Shown: positions 52,864-60,919 of the stretch, piece after piece
Numbering within the stretch: the stretch's first letter is position 1
Layout of the letters: each line of letters opens with the position of its first letter
Assembly (NCBI RefSeq): GCF_037450285.1
Contig: NZ_JAQISN010000001.1
Location: 1,178,001-1,242,000 of the forward strand
Direction of reading: 5' to 3'
Source of the DNA: Erwinia sp. SLM-02
GTDB lineage: Bacteria; Pseudomonadota; Gammaproteobacteria; Enterobacterales; Enterobacteriaceae
DNA length: 64,000 nucleotides
The notes under the pieces: model-generated
Databases searched by the model: none
What the model was told of the DNA's origin: nothing
Seen by the model: only the letters and a program-made list of their open reading frames with translations
Program-made: the position numbers and the translations under genes

Positions 52864-55536
52864 ATGAATCAACACGCAGTAGAAGCAGACCTGGATCCGC
52901 AGGAAACGGCCGAATGGCTTCAGGCTTTTAACAGTGTCGTCGATGCGGACGGGCGCGCGCGGGCACATTTTCTGATCGATAAAATGGCCGAAGCGGATAA
53001 CCGGCGGCACGGTGATTTTTACAGCCTGGTGACCACGCCCTACGTCAACTCGATTCCTGCTGATAAACAGCCGGTCTACCCCGGTAATTTAGCCACCGAA
53101 TCGAAGCTGAATGCGCTGGTCCGCTGGAACGCGATGGCCATCGTGCTGCGGGCGGGTAAGCACTCTAACGTCGGCGGGCATATCGCCACCTACCAGTCTG
53201 CGGCGGTGCTTTACGACGTGGGATTCAATCATTTCTTCCGTGGCCGGACGGACAGCTTCGCCGGGGATATGGTCTATTTTCAGGGGCACTCGGCCCCGGG
53301 AATTTACGGCCGCGCATGGCTGGAAGGGCGGCTGGATGACGAGCTGATGGATAACTTCCGCCGGGAATCAAACCGGCGCGGGCTTTCTTCCTATCCCCAT
53401 CCGCGCCTGATGCCGGAGTTCTGGCAGTATCCGACCGTGTCGATGGGGCTGGGGCCGCTGACCGCCGCGTATCAGGCGCGCTATATGCGCTACCTGGAGT
53501 ACCGCGATTTGATACCTCACCAGGGAAGAAAAGTCTGGGCATTTCTCGGCGATGGCGAAATGGATCAGCCGGAATCGCTGGCGGCGATCTCGCTCGGCGG
53601 TCGGGAAAAGCTGGATAACCTGATTTTTGTGGTTAACTGCAACCTGCAGCGCCTTGACGGCCCGGTGCGTGGCAACAGCAAAATTATTCAGGAACTGGAA
53701 GGCGCGTTTAAAGCTGCCGGCTGGAACGTGATTAAAGTGATCTGGGGCAGTGGATGGGATGCGCTGCTGGCTAAGGACACCAGCGGCCTGCTGGCTCAGC
53801 GCATGATGGAGTGTGTGGACGGTGATTATCAAACCTTTAAGTCGCAAAGCGGAGCCTACGTTCGCGAGCACTTTTTCGGTAAGTACCCGGCGCTACTGGC
53901 GCTGGTGGCCGATATGAGCGATGACGAGATCTGGCAGCTGAACCGCGGCGGCCACGATCCTGAGAAGGTTTATGCCGCCTACCATCAGGCGGTGAATACC
54001 CGAGGAATGCCGTCGGTGATCCTTGCTAAAACCGTGAAGGGTTTTGGTATGGGCGAAGCGGGAGAAGGGCAGAACATCAACCATCAGTTGAAAAAAATGA
54101 GCCAGGATGCGGTCAGGGCGTTCCGCGACCGCTTTCGGCTTCCGGTGCCCGATGAAGAGCTGGAAGAACTTCCCTTCCTGAAAGCCGAGCCGGACAGCGA
54201 GGAGGCGCGCTACCTACAGGCCACCCGCGCACGGCTGGGCGGTAATATACCCGCGCGTTTTAATCAGTCCACCGCGCTAACCGTGCCGCCGCTCAGCCAG
54301 TTTGCCAGCGTGCTGAAGGGCAGCGGCGAACGTAATCAATCGACGACGATGGCGTTCGTCACGATCCTGAACGCACTGCTGAAGGATAAGGAACTCGGCA
54401 GGCTGGTCGTTCCTGTCGTGCCGGACGAGTCGCGAACCTTTGGCATGGAAGGACTGTTCCGTCAGATTGGTATTCACTCGTATCTCGGGCAGCTTTACAC
54501 TCCACAGGATGCCGGACAGCTGAGCTATTACAAAGAGGCGAAGGACGGGCAGATCCTGCAGGAGGGGATAAATGAATCCGGGGCGATTTCGAGCTGGATC
54601 GCTGCCGGGACCGCTTACAGCAACCACGATGTTCCGACGATCCCGTTCTATATATTCTACTCGATGTTTGGTCTGCAGCGGGTGGGCGATCTCGCCTGGG
54701 CGGCGGCCGATGCGCGAACCAAAGGCTTTTTGCTGGGCGCGACGGCGGGCAGAACCACGCTGATGGGGGAAGGGCTACAGCATGATGACGGCCACAGCCA
54801 CGTTTTATCCTCGGTGATCCCCAGCTGCATTTCTTACGATCCTGCTTTTTCCTTCGAGCTGGCGGTTATCGTTCGCGACGGGATGCGCAGAATGTACGCC
54901 GATTTTGAAGATATTTATTACTACATCACGCTGCTGAACGAGGGTTATCCGCAGCCCGCGATGCCGGAAGGGGTGGAGGACGGCATCGTGAAGGGGGCGT
55001 ATCTGTTCCGGGCACATGAAAACGCCAGCGATACGCGCCCCTGCATACAGCTGATGGGCAGCGGTGCGATCCTGCGCGAGGTGATGGCCGCGTCTGAACT
55101 GCTGCTCAGCGATTTCGGCGTGGTGAGCAATATCTGGAGCGCAACCAGCCTGACGGAACTGCGCCGCGAAGGGATGGCCGCCGAGCGCTGGAATCTGCTG
55201 CACCCGGACGACACGCCGAAGGTGCCTTACGTCCAGCGGATGTTCGAGGGCCACAGCGGGCCGGTTGTGGTGGCGACGGACTATATGAAAATCGTCGGCG
55301 ATCAGATTAAGCCGTTCCTGGTCGACAGACGTTTTATGTCGCTCGGCACCGACGGCTTTGGTCGTTCGGACACCCGCGAGGCGCTGCGCGAGTTCTTTGA
55401 GGTCAACCGGCACTATATCGTTGTCGCCTCGCTGAAGCTGCTGGCCGACGAAGGCTCGGTGCCGAGGGAGACGGTGGGGCGGGCCATGGCGCTGTATGGT
55501 CTTCGCGGTGACAAGCCCGATCCGGCGGCGGTGTAG
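52864..55536 (+). CDS. aceE: Pyruvate dehydrogenase E1 component (homodimeric), stand-alone paralogue
   Basis: 890-residue AceE-type thiamine diphosphate enzyme. ThDP/Mg motif FLGDGEMDQPESLAAISLG and the following VVNCNLQRLDGPVRGN near residue 230-265; conserved active-site segments such as GHIATYQSAAVLYDVG (about 100) and SHVLSSVIPSC (about 645). Start at 52864 with GGAGA upstream; an earlier ATG at 52807 overlaps the operator region. There is no E2 (aceF) or E3 (lpd) next to it, and the neighbour is a MarR regulator, so it is a second, separately regulated copy, not the housekeeping operon. It may partner with the housekeeping E2/E3 or act as a decarboxylase alone; both are inference. Confidence 0.92.
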   Translation: MNQHAVEADLDPQETAEWLQAFNSVVDADGRARAHFLIDKMAEADNRRHGDFYSLVTTPYVNSIPADKQPVYPGNLATESKLNALVRWNAMAIVLRAGKHSNVGGHIATYQSAAVLYDVGFNHFFRGRTDSFAGDMVYFQGHSAPGIYGRAWLEGRLDDELMDNFRRESNRRGLSSYPHPRLMPEFWQYPTVSMGLGPLTAAYQARYMRYLEYRDLIPHQGRKVWAFLGDGEMDQPESLAAISLGGREKLDNLIFVVNCNLQRLDGPVRGNSKIIQELEGAFKAAGWNVIKVIWGSGWDALLAKDTSGLLAQRMMECVDGDYQTFKSQSGAYVREHFFGKYPALLALVADMSDDEIWQLNRGGHDPEKVYAAYHQAVNTRGMPSVILAKTVKGFGMGEAGEGQNINHQLKKMSQDAVRAFRDRFRLPVPDEELEELPFLKAEPDSEEARYLQATRARLGGNIPARFNQSTALTVPPLSQFASVLKGSGERNQSTTMAFVTILNALLKDKELGRLVVPVVPDESRTFGMEGLFRQIGIHSYLGQLYTPQDAGQLSYYKEAKDGQILQEGINESGAISSWIAAGTAYSNHDVPTIPFYIFYSMFGLQRVGDLAWAAADARTKGFLLGATAGRTTLMGEGLQHDDGHSHVLSSVIPSCISYDPAFSFELAVIVRDGMRRMYADFEDIYYYITLLNEGYPQPAMPEGVEDGIVKGAYLFRAHENASDTRPCIQLMGSGAILREVMAASELLLSDFGVVSNIWSATSLTELRREGMAAERWNLLHPDDTPKVPYVQRMFEGHSGPVVVATDYMKIVGDQIKPFLVDRRFMSLGTDGFGRSDTREALREFFEVNRHYIVVASLKLLADEGSVPRETVGRAMALYGLRGDKPDPAAV

Positions 55537-55569
55537 CGGCATTCTCCGCCTGGGATGATTGTTTTTATT

Positions 55570-55601
55570 AGCAGGGAGGCGTCGGCTTCCCTGCTGTTTT
55601 T
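55570..55601 (+). terminator. Terminator after the pdh E1 gene
   Basis: 11-bp stem (one G-T pair) at 55570-55580 and 55585-55595, followed by TTTTT at 55597-55601. It lies 34 bases after the stop, with the MerR gene converging at 55627. Confidence 0.8.
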
Positions 55602-55626
55602 CGTGGTGGTGGCACGGAAAAGACGC

Positions 55627-56028
55627 TCAGCGTTTCTGCTTTATTTTTTCCGCGGTGGCGGCCTTTAACCAGCGCTGAAAGGTTGGGCACTCTGCGTGGC
55701 TGGCGGCCGGGCATTCCGCCACGTGGCGCAGACCCTGGCTCATTGCCCGCAGGCGACGGACGGTGGCATCAATCTCGTCGGCCCGGGACAGTAGCACCGC
55801 CCGGTCAACCTGCGGTTCGCCGCTGGGAGACAGCATGCTGCGGATCTCATCCAGCGAAAGTCCCCCGGCCTGGCCCAGAGCAATCAGCGCCAGCTGGTCC
55901 AGCACGTCTGCGGCAAAGTGACGCCGTTCCCCCTCGGGGCTGATCGCACGGATCAGGCCCATTTTCTGATAGTAGCGCAGCGTGGAGGCGGGCACGCCTG
56001 AACGCCGGGCAGCCTCGGAGATATCCAT
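55627..56028 (-). CDS. MerR-family transcriptional regulator
   Basis: 133-residue regulator. N-terminal MerR helix-turn-helix (ISEAARRSGVPASTLRYYQKMGLI, about 3-26), then a coiled-coil dimerising helix (about 75-105) and a C-terminal HAECPTFQRWL with two cysteines in CPAASHAEC that could bind a metal or a thiol. It is divergent to a DUF2938 membrane protein and lies over a promoter with a 19-bp spacer, the usual arrangement for MerR activation by DNA bending. Confidence 0.9.
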   Translation of the reverse strand: MDISEAARRSGVPASTLRYYQKMGLIRAISPEGERRHFAADVLDQLALIALGQAGGLSLDEIRSMLSPSGEPQVDRAVLLSRADEIDATVRRLRAMSQGLRHVAECPAASHAECPTFQRWLKAATAEKIKQKR

Positions 56029-56038
56029 AGCGAGCCTC

Positions 56039-56069
56039 TTGACTTGAAGTTGACTTCAACTTCTATCAT
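56039..56069 (+). promoter_or_regulatory. MerR-type promoter with 19-bp spacer and palindromic operator
   Basis: -35 TTGACT (56039-56044) and -10 TATCAT (56064-56069) with a 19-bp spacer, longer than the usual 17. The spacer holds the inverted repeat TTGAAGTTGACTTCAA (56044-56059). This pattern is diagnostic of MerR-family activated promoters; it drives the gene at 56109. Confidence 0.85.
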
Positions 56070-56108
56070 GCCTGCAACCGTTAAAATGAGGAAGGGGAAC
56101 AGGCTGTG

Positions 56109-56606
56109 ATGGGCATTTTCGATGAGTGTGTAAACATTATTCTGGTGGGGATCGGAGGCACGCTGGTCATGGATATCTGGTCAGTGATTTTAAAAAGGCT
56201 GGGAAACCCCACGCTGGATTACGCCCTGGTCGGCCGCTGGGTAGGGCATACGTGGCACGGTAGGTTTGCGCATGCGGCCATCGGCCGGGCGTCACCGATT
56301 GCGGGGGAGCGCTGGCTGGGCTGGGCGATTCACTATGCCACCGGCGTGCTGTTTGCCGCGCTGCTGGTGGCTTTCGCCGGCGGTGGCTGGCTGGAGAACC
56401 CGACCCTGCTGCCTGCCGTATCCGTTGGTGTGGCAACCGTTGTATTCCCGCTGTTTATTATGCAGCCTGCCATGGGCGCCGGATTTGCCGCATCGCGCAC
56501 GCCCACCCCGGTTAAAAACCGCCTGCGCAGCCTGGCCACGCACGCGGTTTTCGGTGGCGGGATGTATCTGGCGGCGGTGTGTTTGTGGGTTTTTTGGGGC
56601 GGGTGA
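56109..56606 (+). CDS. DUF2938-family membrane protein
   Basis: 165-residue protein with four hydrophobic segments (near 5-25, 80-100, 105-130 and 145-163). The region VGHTWHGRFAHAAIGRA (about 45-65) matches the DUF2938 family. The only likely regulator is the divergent MerR protein with its 19-bp promoter, so it is probably induced by the MerR ligand. The start ATG 56109 is preferred to the adjacent GTG at 56106. Function unknown; a toxic-compound or drug-response role is plausible. Confidence 0.8.
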   Translation: MGIFDECVNIILVGIGGTLVMDIWSVILKRLGNPTLDYALVGRWVGHTWHGRFAHAAIGRASPIAGERWLGWAIHYATGVLFAALLVAFAGGGWLENPTLLPAVSVGVATVVFPLFIMQPAMGAGFAASRTPTPVKNRLRSLATHAVFGGGMYLAAVCLWVFWGG

Positions 56607-56831
56607 GGTTAGGAAATGCGTAGGGCAGGCCGGTGTCTGAACGATATTGGCCTGTGTCAGGCTTTATCACTGCCCGCAGGTTGTGCTCCGGGATGTCTGC
56701 TTTGCGCGAAAAGCGGACTGAGTAGAATGCCCGCTCTGGCATAAGGCGCACATGCGGGTGGTCTGCCAGGAGCGATGAGCAGCAGTTCGCAAATGTGGTC
56801 ATGTCTGACCGGTGCTGCCGTTGTGCAAAAG

Positions 56832-57794
56832 CTAGCCGCGGCTCATCAATTTCTGATACCCGCTGGGCGTGATCCCAACTAAGCGACTGAATATGCGCCT
56901 CATTACATCGGGTCCGGAAAAACCACATTCAGCGGCAAGTGTTTTCGCTGGCAATTTTTGTTTTTCAATGAGCAATTTTGCTTTGGCTACGCGTTCGCGT
57001 TCCAGCCACTGTGCAGGGGTGAGGCCAACTTCCTGTCGGAAAATCCGCGTGAGGTGCCTCTGGCTGAAGCCAATATGCTCTGCCATCATGGCAACCGAAG
57101 TCACTTCTTTGATGTTCGCAATAGCCCATCTCTGCAGATCCTGAAGAGCCGTGCGGCCACAAAGGGAGAGCATACTTCCTCTCACAAAGTGCGACTGGTT
57201 AACCGGTCGGCGGAAAAACATAACCAGTTGATCCGCGACTTCTGTCGCCACCCGTCTGCCCAGATCTTCCTCTACAAGACGCAGTGCCATATCAAGGCCA
57301 GAGGTGACACCTGCTGCTGTTCTGATTCGGCCATCAGCAACATATAAAGCATCTGCCTCTACGATGATTTCAGGATGCTTAAGAGAAAGCGTATCCGCAC
57401 AGGCCCAGTGCGTGGTGACCCTTTTCCCATTGAGCTTTCCGGTCAGGGCCAGCAACAATGCGCCCGTACATACGGAACCAAAACGCTGGCTCGACTCACA
57501 CATTGCGTTGATCCAGGTCAGCACGTGCACGTCCGGCTGGTAATCAGCAATATCTGGCGCACCGGCGACAAGAAAAGTATGAGCTGAAAACCCGTCACTG
57601 TCTGACACTGCGGCATCTGCCGCCAGTTTAACCCCGGACGAGGAGTGAATAATGGAACCGGTGACGGCGATGACGTGTTGCGTATAAAAGTTGCGTTTAA
57701 GTACCCGATTGGCCTCGGCAAAGACATCCATCGGGCCGCAGACATCAAGCATCTGCACCCCCGGAACGGCAAGGATAGCGATGGTATGGCTCAT
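56832..57794 (-). CDS. GlxA-family AraC-type transcriptional regulator with DJ-1/PfpI-like domain
   Basis: 320-residue regulator. The N-terminal DJ-1/PfpI-like domain (about 1-190) has GSVCTGALLLALTGKL near residue 107-122, with the Cys of the nucleophile elbow, and IRTAAGVTSGLDMAL. The C-terminal AraC helix-turn-helix pair (about 205-315) includes VAMMAEHIGFSQRHLTRIFRQEVG. Divergent to the HD-domain gene at 57911. It probably controls that gene; repeats at 57814-57845 may be its sites. Confidence 0.9.
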   Translation of the reverse strand: MSHTIAILAVPGVQMLDVCGPMDVFAEANRVLKRNFYTQHVIAVTGSIIHSSSGVKLAADAAVSDSDGFSAHTFLVAGAPDIADYQPDVHVLTWINAMCESSQRFGSVCTGALLLALTGKLNGKRVTTHWACADTLSLKHPEIIVEADALYVADGRIRTAAGVTSGLDMALRLVEEDLGRRVATEVADQLVMFFRRPVNQSHFVRGSMLSLCGRTALQDLQRWAIANIKEVTSVAMMAEHIGFSQRHLTRIFRQEVGLTPAQWLERERVAKAKLLIEKQKLPAKTLAAECGFSGPDVMRRIFSRLVGITPSGYQKLMSRG

Positions 57795-57813
57795 TTTATT
57801 TTCCTGGCGTCCT

Positions 57814-57845
57814 GAATCATCTTAATGTCCCGAATCATCTTTATG
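57814..57845. promoter_or_regulatory. Direct repeats in the GlxA-regulator/HD-protein promoter region
   Basis: GAATCATCTTAATG (57814-57827) and GAATCATCTTTATG (57832-57845), 13 of 14 identical and 18 bp apart. Candidate binding sites for the AraC-type regulator divergent from the HD gene. Confidence 0.6.
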
Positions 57846-57910
57846 CTGCACTTCCGGACATAGATGTTAGGCCTTACTCTGCAGGCCTACAACAGAAAAG
57901 AGGATTTTTT

Positions 57911-58552
57911 ATGAACCGCACTATCGAAGGCATCAGTATTCCGGACACTAAAATGACCCGCGAAGCCACCGAGTTCATTCGTGATACCGAATCCGATCTG
58001 CTTTTTAACCATTCAAGCCGTGTGTACCACTGGGCAGCCCTGGCGGGTCAGAAAAGAGGAATTAAAGCCGATGCTGAACTTCTGTACATCGGATGTATGT
58101 TCCATGACATTGGCCTGACTCATGAATATTGCAGCTGCGATAAACGTTTTGAAGTAGATGGGGCAAATGAAGCGCGTAAATTCCTGGAAGGTTACGGTAT
58201 CGAGACACGGGACATTGATAAAGTCTGGACCGCTATTGCCCTGCATACCACGCCGGGTATTCCGGAGTTCATGGCACCTGAGATAGCCCTGCTTACGGCA
58301 GGCGTTGAAATGGATGTGCTGGGAATTGATTATCAAAAATTTTCACAGGAAGAAATCAGCGCAGTGACCCAGCAGTATCCGCGCACGCCGGATTTTAAGG
58401 AAGACATCATTCAGGCCTTCTATGACGGTATCAAACACAAGCCACAAACTACATTTGGTAACGTGAAAGCAGATGTATTGGCAGACAAAGACGCCCGGTT
58501 CAAACCTGCGAATTTCTGCAGCATTATCCGTCAGTCACGCTGGCAGGGCTGA
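57911..58552 (+). CDS. HD-domain phosphohydrolase-like protein
   Basis: 213-residue metal-dependent hydrolase. HD motif at His65-Asp66 in CMFHDIGL; an upstream histidine in NHSSRVYHWAALAG (about 36-49) and a downstream IALHTTPGIPEF complete the metal site. It resembles cyanamide hydratase-like HD proteins in length and motif order, though the substrate is not certain. Divergent to the GlxA-type regulator, so it is likely its main target. A hairpin with T-run overlaps the stop codon. Confidence 0.85.
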   Translation: MNRTIEGISIPDTKMTREATEFIRDTESDLLFNHSSRVYHWAALAGQKRGIKADAELLYIGCMFHDIGLTHEYCSCDKRFEVDGANEARKFLEGYGIETRDIDKVWTAIALHTTPGIPEFMAPEIALLTAGVEMDVLGIDYQKFSQEEISAVTQQYPRTPDFKEDIIQAFYDGIKHKPQTTFGNVKADVLADKDARFKPANFCSIIRQSRWQG

Positions 58553-58565
58553 AGCCAGCCTTTTT
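58547..58565 (+). terminator. Terminator overlapping the HD gene stop
   Basis: GGCTG / CAGCC stem with loop AAGC and five T. Short stem but with a clean T-run. Confidence 0.6.
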
Positions 58566-58708
58566 GACAGGCACCTGACCCCTCGCATCAGGCGTTTTAT
58601 ATATGGCCAGGGGTTAGATGCTGAATTTAATAATGGTTCAATGTTGAAACGTCCGCTCCAGGCGCAGAGCGGACGTAACCCGCCTCCTGCACCGATCAAA
58701 ACCAGATA

Positions 58709-59242
58709 TCATCTCGCTCGCTGGTAAGTGGTTTGGACCAGTGTCTCCAGCACGATTTCATTTTTTGTCACTTTGAAGTTCAGTGGCTGTTTCAGCTCGC
58801 TGAACAAGGGAATGCCGCCACCCAGTAACAGGGGAAAGCGAGTAATAACCAGTTGATCGATGAGATCCTCATTGAGGAAGCTTTGAATGGTTGCGCCACC
58901 GTCGATGTACAGATCGCTAAATCCCCTGGCATTCAGCTCCGCGATAATCTCTTTTAATGCACCTTTGACCAGCAATACCTTCTCCTCATAGCCCGGCGGC
59001 ACGTTCGTCATCGTATTGCTTAATACAAATACGGGCTTTGAATAAGGCCAGTCGCATTCAAAACCGAGTACCGCCTCAAGGGTGTTCCTGCCCATCACCA
59101 ACCCGTCAATTTGCTCCATCAGAGCGAAGAAACCCGTATCAATATTATCGGGATTGGGCACCGAGTTTAGCCAGTCAAGCTTCCCCTGCTTATCTGCAAT
59201 GTAGCCATCGAGACTGGTTGCAATGAATACGATGTTTGCCAT
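58709..59242 (-). CDS. Dihydrofolate reductase-like protein (RibD C-terminal fold)
   Basis: 177-residue reductase. NIVFIATSLDGYIAD at the start and GRNTLEAVLGF (about 52) are family marks, with YIDGGATIQSFLNEDLIDQLVITRFPLLLGGGIPLF (about 110-150) typical of the RibD-C/YyaP group of NADPH-dependent reductases. It is divergent to a TetR gene with a palindrome between them, so it is probably a TetR-controlled reductase. Natural substrate unknown. Confidence 0.85.
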   Translation of the reverse strand: MANIVFIATSLDGYIADKQGKLDWLNSVPNPDNIDTGFFALMEQIDGLVMGRNTLEAVLGFECDWPYSKPVFVLSNTMTNVPPGYEEKVLLVKGALKEIIAELNARGFSDLYIDGGATIQSFLNEDLIDQLVITRFPLLLGGGIPLFSELKQPLNFKVTKNEIVLETLVQTTYQRAR

Positions 59243-59298
59243 AAATCCCTCATCAAATTAGTCGTGGTTGAGCCAGGCGGAGACAGCGTGTATAGTTA

Positions 59299-59315
59299 AT
59301 TCTACAATGTAGAAT
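59299..59315. promoter_or_regulatory. 17-bp perfect palindrome, probable TetR operator
   Basis: ATTCTACAATGTAGAAT is a perfect inverted repeat (8-bp arms around an A), lying between the divergent reductase and TetR genes, 27 bases before the TetR start. TetR-family operators often look like this; the assignment is inference. Confidence 0.75.
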
Positions 59316-59341
59316 AAAGTGAATTTTATGGGAGGGATCGG

Positions 59342-59908
59342 ATGGCTGTCAATGAGAAAAAACGTGGACGCCCCGTTGGCAAGATGGCTCAGCTAACCGC
59401 TGACGGGATTCTGGAAACGGCGAAATGTCTGATGAAGGAGAATGGGAAAATCCCCAGCATCCGTGCATTAGCAGCTCAGTTAAACGTCGATCCCATGGCG
59501 ATTTATCATTACTTCGAAAACAAGAATTCCCTGTTAGAGGCACTAACGACATCGCTGGTGGAGGGGATCTATCTGCCTCAGGTGCGTTCGGACTGGCAAG
59601 ACGAGTTAAAGCGCTTATGTGTGAGTTACATCGCAATATTGCGCGAGTACAGCGGACTCCTGCAAACCATGCTGAGTATGACATCACAAGGCCCGGCGCA
59701 AATATTTACTGAACGCTATAAAATTATTGTTTCTCCTCTGGCGCTAGCCAAACAAACCGAAAAAGACGGCCTGGATCTGCTGGCAGATTATTTGCACGGT
59801 TTCGCGTTATCGATCGGCTGTAACCCTGACGAAAGTCGGATCAAAACTGAAATGATGAATGGGCCTTTGGCACTAATCTGTCATGCACTGGAATCTTCAA
59901 GAACCTGA
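59342..59908 (+). CDS. TetR-family transcriptional regulator
   Basis: 188-residue regulator. N-terminal TetR helix-turn-helix: RALAAQLNVDPMAIYHYFENKNSLLEAL (about 40-66), with a basic lead-in (KKRGRPVGKMA). The rest is the all-alpha ligand-binding domain. Divergent to the RibD-like reductase gene with a palindrome between. Strong ribosome binding site GGAGGG. Confidence 0.9.
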   Translation: MAVNEKKRGRPVGKMAQLTADGILETAKCLMKENGKIPSIRALAAQLNVDPMAIYHYFENKNSLLEALTTSLVEGIYLPQVRSDWQDELKRLCVSYIAILREYSGLLQTMLSMTSQGPAQIFTERYKIIVSPLALAKQTEKDGLDLLADYLHGFALSIGCNPDESRIKTEMMNGPLALICHALESSRT

Positions 59909-60051
59909 GCCAAGGGAATTCATAGTACAGGGGCTGAAATCCACTTCCTGTCTTGCTTATGACGGTCCATCGGTATCGCGGTCGGGATTTCCTAAAAAAT
60001 CTTCGGCGCTCTACCATCCGCATACCTCCCTGGCGAGGTCCGCTGACCTGA

Positions 60052-60138
60052 TCCCTTCAGGAATACCAGAAGGGGGAGCGTTCCGTTGCGGAGAAAGCAA
60101 CTGCCGATGCCTGGTTAAACGTTTTTCAGAGGCAATAA
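60052..60138 (+). pseudogene. 3' fragment of an unknown gene
   Basis: A 28-codon open stretch reading SLQEYQKGERSVAEKATADA and then WLNVFQRQ, ending in TAA at 60136-60138 inside the repeat copy. The composition reads like real coding DNA. A TGA directly before it and no start make it a remnant. Family not recognised. Confidence 0.35.
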
Positions 60139-60232
60139 AAAATCCACGCAATCGCATGGATTTTTAGATTTATGCTGTTCCAACGAGGTTCAGGAAAACC
60201 TCGTTGGTCAACAGAAGTGAGAAAACGGCTTA
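60131..60232. repeat. Left copy of a 102-bp direct repeat of the ychF 3' end
   Basis: 102 bases aligning without gaps to 61727-61828, with 9 differences (about 91% identity). It includes both hairpins of the ychF terminator region and ends exactly at the TTA complementing the ychF stop codon. The divergence suggests two copies of different origin, as expected of attL/attR made by integration into ychF. Confidence 0.75.
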
Positions 60233-60333
60233 GATGTTGAGCCGTAAATTTGAGCGTATCTCATTGATATTTATTTTTATTTAAAAGTTTATCTTCAGAA
60301 TACTCATCCATATACTCATTTTTGAGTTGGCTT

Positions 60334-60380
60334 GCTTTCGTAATGCGAAGGTCGTATGTTTGACTCCATTATCGGCACCA
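60334..60380 (+). tRNA. 3' fragment of tRNA-Thr(CGU) (thrW-like), not a complete gene
   Basis: Matches from memory the 3' two-thirds of the thrW type, from the anticodon arm (TTTCGTAA with anticodon CGT) through the T arm to GGCACCA, with a few changes including a degraded T stem. There is no 5' half. Such 3' fragments are the leftover of site-specific integration into a tRNA gene. The intact thrW is not in the window. Confidence 0.6.
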
Positions 60381-60460
60381 CTCAACAAAATCAAATGGTT
60401 ACGTGATTTCCCCCGTCACTTTTGATCCTGTCTTAACACGTCTAAACGCCTGCGTGATGT

Positions 60461-60541
60461 ATGGGCGGTTATGTACGGTACCAGGACAAGGTAGCCAAAG
60501 AGAAAGAAGAAAGACAAATAAAGCTGGGGCTGGAAGGGTAG
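60461..60541 (+). pseudogene. Short coding-looking tail fragment
   Basis: 26 codons (MGGYVRYQDKVAKEKEERQI and then KLGLEG, stop TAG at 60539-60541) with a stop close upstream. It may be the remnant of a mobile-element gene or a real micropeptide. It is followed by two hairpins. Confidence 0.3.
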
Positions 60542-60547
60542 TGTTTA

Positions 60548-60600
60548 AGCCCCCTTTTAGGGGGCTGTGTCAAAACCACCTGCTATGCAGGTGGTTTTTT
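60548..60600. terminator. Two hairpins ending the left side of the Cas2-like locus
   Basis: AGCCCCCT / AGGGGGCT around a 3-base loop (60548-60566), then AACCACCTGC / GCAGGTGGTT with loop TAT (60574-60596) and a T-run on the plus strand; the minus strand reads TTTTG after it. The second stem can end transcription both ways, including the minus-strand gene at 60599. Confidence 0.8.
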
Positions 60601-60850
60601 ACTTACGCCCTTTGTTCGATTGAGCGAGAACAGAGGCGGCAAGTTCTTTGGTCAATTCACTTGAGCGTGGATTGTTGAGGGCAGCAGATGCTTTATGTTC
60701 CATTGCACCGCTTGTTTGGTTTGAAGAACCCTTTTGAGACAGTGCTGAACCAGCAAGGCTCTTTTGGATTCCAGATGCGTTAGGGTTGTTCAGGGTTTGT
60801 GCTGCGACTGATGCGACTTTACTTGATGTTTGCTTTGAATTGTTAGCCAT
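60599..60850 (-). CDS. Small two-repeat protein divergent to the Cas2-like gene
   Basis: 83-residue protein starting MANNSKQTSSKVASVAAQTL, of a type often found on enterobacterial genomic islands. Two imperfect repeats: VASVAAQTLNNPNASGIQKS with LAGSALSQ, then KASAALNNPRSSELTKELAA with SVLAQ. ATG 60850 has AGGTG upstream and is preferred to a GTG 9 bases earlier. It is divergent to the Cas2-like gene, with an AT-rich inverted repeat between. The two may form a toxin-antitoxin or regulatory pair; that is inference. All-alpha and soluble by look. Confidence 0.65.
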   Translation of the reverse strand: MANNSKQTSSKVASVAAQTLNNPNASGIQKSLAGSALSQKGSSNQTSGAMEHKASAALNNPRSSELTKELAASVLAQSNKGRK

Positions 60851-60882
60851 TCTCAACACCTATTCACTGTATGGATGATTGC

Positions 60883-60919
60883 ATATATTGTATTTATATT
60901 GTAAGTAAACACAATATAT
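60883..60919. promoter_or_regulatory. Inverted repeat in the divergent promoter region of the Cas2-like pair
   Basis: ATATATTGT (60883-60891) and ACAATATAT (60911-60919), perfect 9-bp arms with 19 bases between, lying between the two divergent starts. Candidate operator, or overlapping -10 elements in AT-rich DNA. Confidence 0.45.

Larger units (their letters stand above)
59909..60598. other. Mobile-element scar region without intact genes
   Basis: 690 bases left of the Cas2-like pair. It holds coding-looking fragments (60052-60138 and 60461-60541), one copy of the ychF 3'-end repeat (60131-60232), a 3' fragment of tRNA-Thr (60334-60380) and terminator-like hairpins (60548-60566 and 60574-60600). 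No intact gene or integrase was seen. Confidence 0.65.

Noticed and set aside
59883..60167. 94-codon frame through the left repeat copy
   Set aside because: Runs across the TetR stop and the terminator hairpin; another frame there looks more like real coding remnant.
60334..60380. Functional tRNA-Thr gene
   Set aside because: The 5' half is missing and the T stem is degraded, so it is only a fragment.
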